A stretch of 64,000 nucleotides of DNA, taken from positions 1 through 64,000 of the IMG/VR virus record IMGVR_UViG_3300025914_000010; one strand, 5' to 3'. Origin of the DNA: a virus. The position numbers and the translations under genes were made by a program. Shown in pieces: positions 29,367 to 37,386 of the stretch. The notes under the pieces were generated by a model. It searched no databases and had not been told where the DNA came from. It saw only the letters and a list, made by a program, of their open reading frames with translations. Position 1 is the stretch's first letter; every line of letters begins with the position of its first letter.

Positions 29367-30700
29367 TCGGCACTCCCGTACACTGGTTCGGCTGGTCCTG
29401 CGCTGTAGACGGCATCGGCGGGGCCGTCGCTGTACTTGGCGGGGTTGTACGGCGGTGTGGCAACCAGCCGAACGTTCTTCCGTAGCAACGCCAGCGCTGC
29501 CGCGCCTGCCGCGTTTAGGTGAACGCCGTCGCCGCTGTTGTACGCGCTCAAAAGATCATCGTTCTGCCCGGTCGATGTTCGGTTCTGTCCAAACGCCGAC
29601 CAGCAGGACACCACTCGCACGTTACTCTTGCCACTCGCCCATGACGCCAGCGCAGTATTCCACGAGCGAACCGCCGCTGCCTGAGTATCGTTGAAGTTGC
29701 TGTCCGGTAGCACCTCATCAATGAAGATCGGATTGACCGTGCCCCACAGCGTCCGGATGCTGTCGAGGTCCGCCTGGATCGCCGCGTTCGATCGTCCGCC
29801 CGCGATGTCATTCACCACGCAGTGTATCCAAAGCTCGGTTGCGCCGCAGGCAACGGAACCGTGCATTCCAGTTCCACTCAGGATCGCAGGGACGCCCGTC
29901 GAGAGTACCCATGCGAGGGTTTGCGACCCATTCGCAAAATCCTGGTAGTTCCACGAGCCGCCGATCAGCGGCTTCATGTTGTAGCCAAGTTCGCAAAGAG
30001 GCGCACCGTCTGAGCCGACGGCCGGACCGGTTCCATCGAAGTAGGAAGTGAATGTTCCTCCGTGACCAACCTCGATCGAATCGCCGGTCATTGCGGCGGT
30101 CGGCTGCGCTCCGAAGAATTCCAGATCGAGCGCAAAATTGGCGACCGTGTTGGGGAAGTTTACATTCGTGCCGCCCGGACTGCCCGCCACCCAGGGTATG
30201 TTGTTCCCCGAGGAGGCAGCGACCGAGATATCTGTAAAGGCAGCCCCGCCGCCATCAATGTCGACCCACACCCCGCACACGTCGCCCACTCGAACGCCGG
30301 TAATTGGCGTCGTAAGCGTGCGAGTCTGATTGCTGCCTGTAATTGGCGTGAAGGCTTCTGAAGCGCCCACGAAGTCGTAATTCGATCCGTTGACACGATA
30401 AACAACGAATTGCATTCCGTTGGTTGTGCCCGCAGTGACGCACCGATACGAGACGGCAGTAATGCTCCCAGCCTGAAGCATCCGATCCGTGACAATCCCG
30501 TCGAGGAAGACTCTCCCTCCGGCTCCGCCCGCCAACTGACTGCTGTTTACGAAATTACCGGAGCCGAAACCGCCCCATGAAGCGTTACTCATAGATGTAT
30601 GTGTTATCCGAATCCTGAGATTTGCTGGTTTGAGACTCGCAGTTGGATGAGCGCAACTAGCAAGAGAAAAAGCGAGCAGTATAGCGAGCACGTATCGCAT
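29363..30700 (-). CDS. SGNH/GDSL hydrolase with lipoprotein signal peptide
   Basis: ATG at 30700 has GGAGGTG 8 nt upstream; a downstream ATG at 30592 has none. 445 residues. The start MRYVLAILLAFSLASC is a lipoprotein signal with lipobox LASC. A beta-sandwich part (about 40-195) is followed by an SGNH domain with GDSIEVG (about 210), NDIAGG (about 295) and DGVHLNAAG (about 395). It may de-esterify host glycan. Secretion and lipid anchoring would be unusual for a tail protein. Confidence 0.7.
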   Translation of the reverse strand: MRYVLAILLAFSLASCAHPTASLKPANLRIRITHTSMSNASWGGFGSGNFVNSSQLAGGAGGRVFLDGIVTDRMLQAGSITAVSYRCVTAGTTNGMQFVVYRVNGSNYDFVGASEAFTPITGSNQTRTLTTPITGVRVGDVCGVWVDIDGGGAAFTDISVAASSGNNIPWVAGSPGGTNVNFPNTVANFALDLEFFGAQPTAAMTGDSIEVGHGGTFTSYFDGTGPAVGSDGAPLCELGYNMKPLIGGSWNYQDFANGSQTLAWVLSTGVPAILSGTGMHGSVACGATELWIHCVVNDIAGGRSNAAIQADLDSIRTLWGTVNPIFIDEVLPDSNFNDTQAAAVRSWNTALASWASGKSNVRVVSCWSAFGQNRTSTGQNDDLLSAYNSGDGVHLNAAGAAALALLRKNVRLVATPPYNPAKYSDGPADAVYSAGPAEPVYGSAE

Positions 30701-30737
30701 GTGTCAACACCTCCGATGAGATGTTCGGCACAATTTA

Positions 30738-30906
30738 TGCCTAGCCCTAATCAACAGGAAGCAGTAGCCCCGCCACCCTCCTCCTCGCCCTCTGGCACGC
30801 CCTCCACCTGCCGGGCGAGGACGCGGTCGCCAACGTCGTCGGGGGCGTGCTGCTGACGGTCGGGTTTGCGTGTTACCGGCCGTGGCGGGGGCCGAGGGGA
30901 TGGTGA
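30738..30906 (+). pseudogene. Possible frameshifted small membrane protein
   Basis: ATG at 30738 opens MPSPNQQEAVAPP. Another frame, open from 30751 to TGA 30904-30906, reads LLLALWHALHLPGED and VVGGVLLTVGFACY. A one-base shift near 30775 would join them into a membrane protein of about 55 residues. It may be a decayed gene. Confidence 0.3.
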
Positions 30907-30911
30907 CAAAC

Positions 30912-30938
30912 AAAAAGAGCCGGGATCGCTCCCAACTC
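30912..30938 (-). terminator. Rho-independent terminator
   Basis: On the minus strand GAGTTGGGA and TCCCGGCTC pair (two G-U) around a GCGA tetraloop, followed by TTTTTG. It ends leftward transcription after the fibre genes. Confidence 0.75.
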
Positions 30939-30993
30939 AAGAAACGCTCAATACTTTCCTGCACAATCACCAGGCGAGCGGTATCTACCCTCT

Positions 30994-31179
30994 ATGCCCA
31001 ACTGCGTGACCGCCATCATCCTGCTGCTCATCGCCGCCGCGCTTATCATCTCCGACCTGCGCGACCGATGGCGTCTGCGCCGGCAGCTCCGGCAGCAGGA
31101 GCGCGAGTGGGCCGAGCAGGATCACCGCGCGCTGGTGAGAGCCAGCGAGGATGAGGACGGCCTGCTGAGGCCCAAGTAG
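30994..31179 (+). CDS. Small rightward membrane protein
   Basis: 61 residues. A membrane helix at 5-20 (VTAIILLLIAAALIISDL) is followed by a charged helix rich in Arg, Gln and Glu. It is convergent with, and ends one base before, the gene at 31180. A weak promoter only. Another lone rightward gene in the late block. Confidence 0.5.
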   Translation: MPNCVTAIILLLIAAALIISDLRDRWRLRRQLRQQEREWAEQDHRALVRASEDEDGLLRPK

Positions 31180-31815
31180 CTATCCCACGCTGCCGTAAGC
31201 CCGTGTCGGCCCGAGCTGCAGCTGCGTCAGCTGCAAGACCGGCGTATTCCCGATCCACGCATCAAAACCGTCCGTCCGGGCCGTATCATCCCTCAATTTG
31301 TCGAACCAGCACACACTGTCCAGCCGGTCCAGGTTGTTGAACAGGTCCACCCACACCGTTCCCGCCACGATAGGGCTGACATTGACGGTGATCGTTACCC
31401 AACCTGCCCCGCTCGCCGCCGTGCCGGTCACATCAGCCCGAATGCCAGCATCCCCATTGGCGCGAACGACCATCGTAGGCCGAGGACTGAGGTTGAGCGG
31501 CTGGTACACGTCCACCGAGAGAGTTCGCGCTCCGGCAGCGAAGGTCCATGCGATCCGGCAGACGCCGCGTAACTGCATCTTCATCGATGGCGCAACGGGA
31601 CTGCCTACCGTTGCGTCCCGCGAGACCACGCAGATCGGTCGTCCGTCGCAGCCTGCCGCACCCCGGAACATGCCCGGAGAAGAGATCGTCGCCCCAGGCT
31701 GCGCATAGGAGTACCTGCCCGTCGCATGTCCGCCCTGGCGGTAAGTCCATGATTGCGAAAGACCCCCAGGATACGCCTGCCCGGAATGTTTTGCGATCGC
31801 GCCTAAATCTGTCAT
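31180..31815 (-). CDS. Putative tail fibre / virion protein
   Basis: 211 residues. Beta-rich with GWVTITVNVSPIVAGTVWVD; YPGGLSQSWTYRQGG near the start. Same operon as the two larger fibre proteins upstream. Probably part of the tail tip or its decoration; similarity to a known family is not evident. Confidence 0.6.
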   Translation of the reverse strand: MTDLGAIAKHSGQAYPGGLSQSWTYRQGGHATGRYSYAQPGATISSPGMFRGAAGCDGRPICVVSRDATVGSPVAPSMKMQLRGVCRIAWTFAAGARTLSVDVYQPLNLSPRPTMVVRANGDAGIRADVTGTAASGAGWVTITVNVSPIVAGTVWVDLFNNLDRLDSVCWFDKLRDDTARTDGFDAWIGNTPVLQLTQLQLGPTRAYGSVG

Positions 31816-31816
31816 C

Positions 31817-33169
31817 TTACGAACTCGTCAGCCAGGTGTTCGAGGTCTCTATGGCCATCCACCCGGGGCTGGAGCTTCCGCCAACGCCGCTGATAACCAT
31901 AAAAGAGCGCGACACCCCGTCCACAACCCCGCTAAAGGTAGTCCCGTCTGGGACCGACGCAACATACGTGAACTGGCTGTGGCAGATCGCCCACACGCCT
32001 CTCAGGTAGGCACGGCGGCCCGCAGTCGGAGGCGTTGTGTTATCGTAGATGCAGAGCTTGCACACGTAAAGGCCGCCGTCGAGATTGTTCGGGTAAACCA
32101 TCGCGCCTGAGAAAGCCGAGCTGTTCATAGCAATGGAGTCTGCGGGCGTTTTGATTACCGGTACAGAGCCTCCTAGGCCCGTATACCCGCGATCCATATA
32201 ATGCCCGGAAGTTGTGGTCGTCATAGTAGTCGCAAGAACACCAAAACAGTCCGTGCTGGAGAGAATGACGGTGCTATTCTCTGTTGTCCGCCCAATAATT
32301 ATGTTGCGGTACGAGTCCCCATTCGCGACCGAGCACGCGTCTCCGAAATGGAAGTTTGTGGCGTTCCCCGCACTGTCACCGGAAAAGATCATGAGCGTGA
32401 ACGTTTTATCGTCCGCGATCACCCTCCAGACCCTCGTTGTGGAGGTCGCAGCGGCGCTCTTGCGCACGATAATGCCCGCGGCAAACTGCGCCGCCGTAGG
32501 ATAGGCCTGCGTGCCCGTCCCGACCGCGCTCATCGTCTCGTAGCCGCGAAGTCGAGCTTCCTGAGTCGTCGCAGCCCCGGGCCCGGTGTCGTCCACGTCC
32601 AGGTATTGCAGGATGCCGCCGCCCTGCTTATACGCCCGCTTGTTGCTCGCGGTGTATGCCTCCAGCCAGCCGAGCACGGTTATCGAAGCAGCCTGCGGGT
32701 TCGTCGTTGGATTGGCTGAAGCCCGCACGCGCACCCAGTATTGCGTCACCGAGTTGACGGCCTTCGTCGCCCAGTCGGAAGGAGCGGTCCAGGTCAAAGT
32801 GCCACTCGCCGTCAACCCAGAAGTTCCATCGGAAACCGTCAGCGTCGTCCAGGCCGAGCCGTTCCAATACTCCCAGACGATGGTTCCGCCCACGCCCAGC
32901 GTGTTCAGATTGATCGTCACCTGCGAGAACTTATTGGTCATGCCAATGTAAGTTCGATCGCCGCTTGCTGGCGTTGGAAACAGCTTGAACTGCGTTCCGC
33001 CGTCGAGCCTGGCTTCCGTTGTGTTGTCCGTGAAGCTGACATCGTCCGCCGTCGAGAAGACAGAGTTAACGACCAGGCACGAGCTGAGCACGTTGATCAG
33101 CGCCCCGGCAAGGCCGGTCATCGATTGAGCGCCGCTGTCGGTCGACTGAAACAGGATGGGTGCTGCCAT
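31817..33169 (-). CDS. Putative tail fibre / baseplate protein
   Basis: 450 residues, Ser/Thr/Gly-rich beta structure. An internal segment (WEYWNGSAWTTLTVSDGT, YWVRVRASANPT) is typical of phage virion sandwich domains. It follows the beta-propeller and fibre genes. Probably a receptor-interaction part. Confidence 0.65.
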   Translation of the reverse strand: MAAPILFQSTDSGAQSMTGLAGALINVLSSCLVVNSVFSTADDVSFTDNTTEARLDGGTQFKLFPTPASGDRTYIGMTNKFSQVTINLNTLGVGGTIVWEYWNGSAWTTLTVSDGTSGLTASGTLTWTAPSDWATKAVNSVTQYWVRVRASANPTTNPQAASITVLGWLEAYTASNKRAYKQGGGILQYLDVDDTGPGAATTQEARLRGYETMSAVGTGTQAYPTAAQFAAGIIVRKSAAATSTTRVWRVIADDKTFTLMIFSGDSAGNATNFHFGDACSVANGDSYRNIIIGRTTENSTVILSSTDCFGVLATTMTTTTSGHYMDRGYTGLGGSVPVIKTPADSIAMNSSAFSGAMVYPNNLDGGLYVCKLCIYDNTTPPTAGRRAYLRGVWAICHSQFTYVASVPDGTTFSGVVDGVSRSFMVISGVGGSSSPGWMAIETSNTWLTSS

Positions 33170-33176
33170 CTCTCTC

Positions 33177-34520
33177 CTAGCTCTTTAGCATATCAAGCTG
33201 TACTTCAACCCGAGTCGCAGCCGCGCAAGCCGGTAGGTTGAACTCGATCCAATCGCCCGCGCTCACGCTCGTCGTCCAGCCTGTCAGCGTGGTGAAAGCG
33301 CCCTTGGTGGAAGCGCTCACGTTCGGCGGCGCGCTCGCGCTGATCTTGTCACCGCTGCCTGGATGCGTTGCTCCACCATCATATTGGCTTTGAGTGCACT
33401 TCCTGATCTCAATCGAGATCGTGTCCGCAGCGTCTGCCCCTACGACCCAACCGGTGATTGTCCCGGCATAATTGCACCGGATAAAAAAGCGCGTCGCCGC
33501 GCACGCAGAACCGCCGCCGTCGAAGACGGCCATAACACAGCCAATCGCCTGATTCGCAGTCGCGCCGCCGAGTGGAAACGATGTGAAATTGATCGCGTCC
33601 GTCCCGATGACCGGCGTATCGGTGGTGCAGCTCCACGCTTTCCCCGCGTTGCTGGTGCCCGAGACCACGAAGATCAGCCGCTTGCTGAACTCGTTGTCAT
33701 ACTGCATGTCCTGAGCGCGGGTCAGCACGAAAGTGTGCGAGCCATCGCCCACCGTGGTCATCACGTACAGGCCGTTTTGTGCCGGAGCCGCCTGGTCTTT
33801 CACCAGGATCCTGCCGCGAATACCCATCGTCACGCCGTCGATCACCAGCGCGCCGTTGCTCGCGGCCGTCAGCGTGGCGCCCACGCCTGAGCTGCCATTG
33901 CTGTAGGTGCAGCTCGGCAGCGCGGCGGTCGTCGCCACTCCCGCGGTGGTAGCCATCAGGCCGGTCGCGTTATTGTTCAGGATCGCGAGCGTCACGGCAT
34001 CCTGCAGGGAGGCCGGGTCCGCCAGGTTCGTCAGCTTGTGCGATCCTAGCGACTGGTCGCCAGTGAACGGCTTCGTGCCGTCCTGGTGAATAAACGCGTC
34101 CGGCAGCGTCGCCAGCAGTTGAGACGGCGACCTGCTCCCCCACACGCCGCTCACGCTCTGGATAACGTTGTTGTGCATCGCGGACAGGCTGCTGATCGTG
34201 TCGAGCGCGCCGCTGTAGTTCGGAGCGTAGTAATCGACGCCGCGAACCGCGATCGAAACCGATGCGACCCCGCCGCTCACATCCTGCCGAAGAATGCCGC
34301 TCGTCAATGCACCCAGGTTGACTTCGTTCGTCAGGCCCGCTTCGGCTTGCGTCGTCACAAACCGCGCCGTCGAAGGTGCGCCGCCTGCTGATCCACCTCC
34401 GCTGCTGGCAGTTTCCCAGTCGGCGTTGAAGTCGGCGGCGTCGATTTTCGTCACGACCTGGCCCGCAAGCCCGCTCGGAGGGAGACCGCCTTGCTTTGGT
34501 GCGACTTTGGTGGTTGACAT
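33177..34520 (-). CDS. Putative tail fibre protein
   Basis: 447 residues. The N-terminus PPSGLAGQVVTKIDAADFNA is typical of tail-attached fibres. HKLTNLADPASLQDAVTLA is a common phage fibre trimerisation pattern. GRILVKDQAAPAQNGLYVM is a repeated fibre module. It probably binds the host surface. Confidence 0.75.
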   Translation of the reverse strand: MSTTKVAPKQGGLPPSGLAGQVVTKIDAADFNADWETASSGGGSAGGAPSTARFVTTQAEAGLTNEVNLGALTSGILRQDVSGGVASVSIAVRGVDYYAPNYSGALDTISSLSAMHNNVIQSVSGVWGSRSPSQLLATLPDAFIHQDGTKPFTGDQSLGSHKLTNLADPASLQDAVTLAILNNNATGLMATTAGVATTAALPSCTYSNGSSGVGATLTAASNGALVIDGVTMGIRGRILVKDQAAPAQNGLYVMTTVGDGSHTFVLTRAQDMQYDNEFSKRLIFVVSGTSNAGKAWSCTTDTPVIGTDAINFTSFPLGGATANQAIGCVMAVFDGGGSACAATRFFIRCNYAGTITGWVVGADAADTISIEIRKCTQSQYDGGATHPGSGDKISASAPPNVSASTKGAFTTLTGWTTSVSAGDWIEFNLPACAAATRVEVQLDMLKS

Positions 34521-34523
34521 CGT

Positions 34524-36293
34524 TTATGAAAGCGCGTGGAGCGCCGTCGTCTCCTCGGGCACGTACACCAGGCTGTCGCCGAGGGTCGGCGTGAGCGGGA
34601 ACAGACTGTCGAACGTCTTGGATTGCAGCGTTCCATCCGAAATCGCAATCCGCAGGAGCGAACTACGCGCAATGAGCACGTAGCCGTCGTTACCGATAAC
34701 CGGAGCCATTGCATGAGCGTTGCCTATCCGCTCACTGGTGTCGGTGTGTGTGTAAATCCAGTTCTCTGCGCCCGTCGCGGCGTCCAGGCAAACGCAGCAA
34801 TCATTGCTGCTCGTGCCGTTAATCGGCACCACAACCACGCCTGCGCCAACGCTCAATCCTTCGCTGAACTCCTGCTGCGCCATGTGCGTCTTGTAGTATT
34901 TCCAGACAAAGGAGCCGGTCGCAGCGTCCAGGCAGACGACGCAGTATCCCGGCGGATTGCTGCTGTCTCCAGCAGTCAGGAAGTAGAGATTGCCCCCTGA
35001 AATCGAAGGCGCGTATATTTCGTTACCAGAGAAGCCACCCGTCCACGACGAGCCGTCAGATGTCCATGTGACTGCTCCCGTCGCCGCATTGTGCTTGATA
35101 ACGGCCTGGTTAGAGCCGTTCATCACGAGATACACAGAACCTGAACTGTAGAGGAACCAGTTAAACTGATAGACGGTTTGCGGCCCATCCCATATCGCGC
35201 CGGGATCGCTGTCCCACGAGTGGTGAACGGTCCCGTTCGAAGCGTTGAGTGCGACGATCCAGCCGTTGCCGGTCGAGTTGTTGCTGATCGCACAATAGAT
35301 AAACCCGTCATCGCCAACACTCGCGGAAAGTGCGAGCACGGAGTCCGGTGATGGATCGTAATTCCAGAGCAAGTTTAGATCAAGATCATAAGCGTCTACC
35401 CCACCGTTGCTCGGGTTGTCCCGCACGATGATGATGGTGTTGCCAACCGTAGTCAGCGGCTGCGGGTTCAGGTTGAAAGACGATAGGTCTAGGATCGCCC
35501 GCTGCGTTCCGTCCGGGTTTATCGTCACCATGTTCAGGTTGTTGTCGAGGATCACCAGCGATCCGTTATCGGTCTGCACGGCGGGCGATCCGAAGCCCGC
35601 GCTCCCGTAAGACCAGCACTCAGTCCCAACGTCCGTCGCTGCGTCTCGGAAACTAGCCAGCGCCGCCGTTCCGCCGAACATAAACCATCCGCCGGTTGTA
35701 TCATCCGTACACCCGCCACCGCCGCCGCCGCCACCCCCGCCAGTTGTCTGCGCCACCGTGAGCCGCCCGTTCTTTTTGTAAGTGACGACCAGCTTGTCAG
35801 TCGCATCAGGCGCAACTACAAAGGTTATTGTCTCGCTCGAAATTGTGTAATCATCGCCGCCTGCCTGCTGCAGCAATCCATTCAGAAACACATGATCGGA
35901 GCCGGTCACCGGCACATACGTGAGCGTGAACACCTTATTCGAACTGTTCTTACTGCCGCTCGGTGCTTCTTTGAATATCCATCCGTCATCGACCGAGACG
36001 ACCTGCCCGGAGTTGCCTCCTCCGATCTGTCCACCGCCGCCGATGAACATGCTGTAGGCGCTGCTGCTCGTGCGCTCAATCGAAACGACATCGTTGAAAC
36101 TCGGCGGCGATTGCGGCGTAAACGGAACGTCGGTCATGTAGACCGGATTGCCGTTATTATCGACCATCCCGACATCGAGGATCGCCGTATTGGTCGTCGC
36201 GTTGACCGAAACGACGCGACCGCTCTGGATAGAACGGTCGCGTCGCGCTCGAAGCCCGTAATCCTCTGTGTTGCGAACTAAGTTTCCCGGCAT
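34524..36293 (-). CDS. Tail protein with PQQ-like beta-propeller
   Basis: 589 residues. Residues 1-195 look like a tail-attachment part (SGRVVSVNATTNTAILDVGM). A run of ten glycines then links to a propeller with repeated blades ending in ALNASNGTVHHSWD, KHNAATGAVTWTSD, CLDAATGSFVWKY and CLDAATGAENWIY, typical PQQ-like repeats. Six to eight blades fit. Propellers are uncommon in phage tails; it may bind glycan. A Cys-Cys pair and other Cys suggest disulfides outside cells. Confidence 0.7.
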   Translation of the reverse strand: MPGNLVRNTEDYGLRARRDRSIQSGRVVSVNATTNTAILDVGMVDNNGNPVYMTDVPFTPQSPPSFNDVVSIERTSSSAYSMFIGGGGQIGGGNSGQVVSVDDGWIFKEAPSGSKNSSNKVFTLTYVPVTGSDHVFLNGLLQQAGGDDYTISSETITFVVAPDATDKLVVTYKKNGRLTVAQTTGGGGGGGGGGCTDDTTGGWFMFGGTAALASFRDAATDVGTECWSYGSAGFGSPAVQTDNGSLVILDNNLNMVTINPDGTQRAILDLSSFNLNPQPLTTVGNTIIIVRDNPSNGGVDAYDLDLNLLWNYDPSPDSVLALSASVGDDGFIYCAISNNSTGNGWIVALNASNGTVHHSWDSDPGAIWDGPQTVYQFNWFLYSSGSVYLVMNGSNQAVIKHNAATGAVTWTSDGSSWTGGFSGNEIYAPSISGGNLYFLTAGDSSNPPGYCVVCLDAATGSFVWKYYKTHMAQQEFSEGLSVGAGVVVVPINGTSSNDCCVCLDAATGAENWIYTHTDTSERIGNAHAMAPVIGNDGYVLIARSSLLRIAISDGTLQSKTFDSLFPLTPTLGDSLVYVPEETTALHALS

Positions 36294-36320
36294 GGCTATA
36301 TATTTTCCTGCCCTATGTCG

Positions 36321-36353
36321 GGTACAATACTCATATCAGCGGAATAGGAGTAT
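36321..36353 (+). promoter_or_regulatory. HTH-HNH module promoter and hairpin
   Basis: GGTACAAT provides a -10 box (TACAAT 36323-36328). ATACTC (36327-36332) pairs with GAGTAT (36348-36353), which includes part of the AGGAG ribosome-binding site. Confidence 0.6.
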
Positions 36354-36355
36354 TT

Positions 36356-36673
36356 ATGCAAATCACAGAGTTCGTAGAGATGCTTTGTCGCGAAATCAAA
36401 AAGATCGGATCGCAGAAAAAAGCCGCTCAGGAGTGGGGCATTTCAACCCAATACCTGAACGACGTTATTCGGTATCGACGCGAGCCGGGCCGCAAGATAC
36501 TCGACGAATTCGGAATGTATAAATCTGTCACCTACGAGATGAAAAATATCTCTGGCGTCGGATTTGCGCATGAAACCTTGCCCGAACACATCAATCAGAA
36601 TTTCGAATATTCGCCAAGCACCGACCTTACACCTTACATCATCCGTGAAGATGCACTGGAGGATGAAGTATGA
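36356..36673 (+). CDS. HTH DNA-binding protein in a mobile module
   Basis: 105 residues. GSQKKAAQEWGISTQYLNDVI (about 18-38) is an XRE-like HTH. The rest is without motif. It overlaps the HNH gene by ATGA, so the two move together. It may regulate the endonuclease. Confidence 0.7.
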   Translation: MQITEFVEMLCREIKKIGSQKKAAQEWGISTQYLNDVIRYRREPGRKILDEFGMYKSVTYEMKNISGVGFAHETLPEHINQNFEYSPSTDLTPYIIREDALEDEV

Positions 36674-37386
36674 ATTCTGCGCAGGAGCAATTGGACTTGT
36701 TCGGGCAAATCCCTGTTACCGAGTTCTGTCACAAATGTAAACGCGACAAACCATTGTCGGATTTTCACAAATGCCGATGGCGTAAACATGGTGTTCATTG
36801 GTGGTGCAAGGAATGCAGACGCACTCACGAAAAGAACTTGTATAGGAAGCCCCCAAAGACTAGCATCAGATGGACACCGCCGCCAACCGACACAGAAAAA
36901 ATGTGTTCTAAATGCCGAGCATGGAAACCGTTTGATGCTTTTCGCCCACGGTCTGATCGTCCTACCAGGATGAACTCAGAGTGCCGTGTGTGCGAAGATG
37001 AATATCGTCTTCGATCTCGTCGTGAGCGGCGGCAAAAAGTAATCGAGCACTACGGCGGCAAATGCGTTTATTGTGAAGAAGACCGTCTGGAGTACCTGGA
37101 AATGGACCATGTAAACAATGACGGCAAATTCCACAGAATGCGCAATAGCGATAAAGGGAATGCAAGTGAAATTTGCGGTTGGCTTATTAAGCATAACTTC
37201 CCAAACAATTTTCAAATTTTGTGTACCAAGTGCAACCTTGCAAAGTCTAGGTTTTCCGGCGAGATGCCACCACTTTTTAAGCAAGTGGGCAGCCTTGCAT
37301 GGAAACAGGCAATCCATTGGCTTGTTAGTCAAATGGGCGGTCGCGATGCTGTTTTGGCAGAAGTTCAAAGTTTGTCTTCTACATAA
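36670..37386 (+). CDS. Free-standing HNH endonuclease
   Basis: 238 residues. Two zinc ribbons (CHKCKRDK...CKEC and CSKCRAWK...CRVC) precede an HNH domain (CVYCEED, LEMDHVNNDGK, FQILCTKCNLAKSR) with key His and Asn kept. It ends overlapping the leftward tail-tip gene by 8 bp. Likely homing enzyme. Confidence 0.82.
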   Translation: MNSAQEQLDLFGQIPVTEFCHKCKRDKPLSDFHKCRWRKHGVHWWCKECRRTHEKNLYRKPPKTSIRWTPPPTDTEKMCSKCRAWKPFDAFRPRSDRPTRMNSECRVCEDEYRLRSRRERRQKVIEHYGGKCVYCEEDRLEYLEMDHVNNDGKFHRMRNSDKGNASEICGWLIKHNFPNNFQILCTKCNLAKSRFSGEMPPLFKQVGSLAWKQAIHWLVSQMGGRDAVLAEVQSLSST

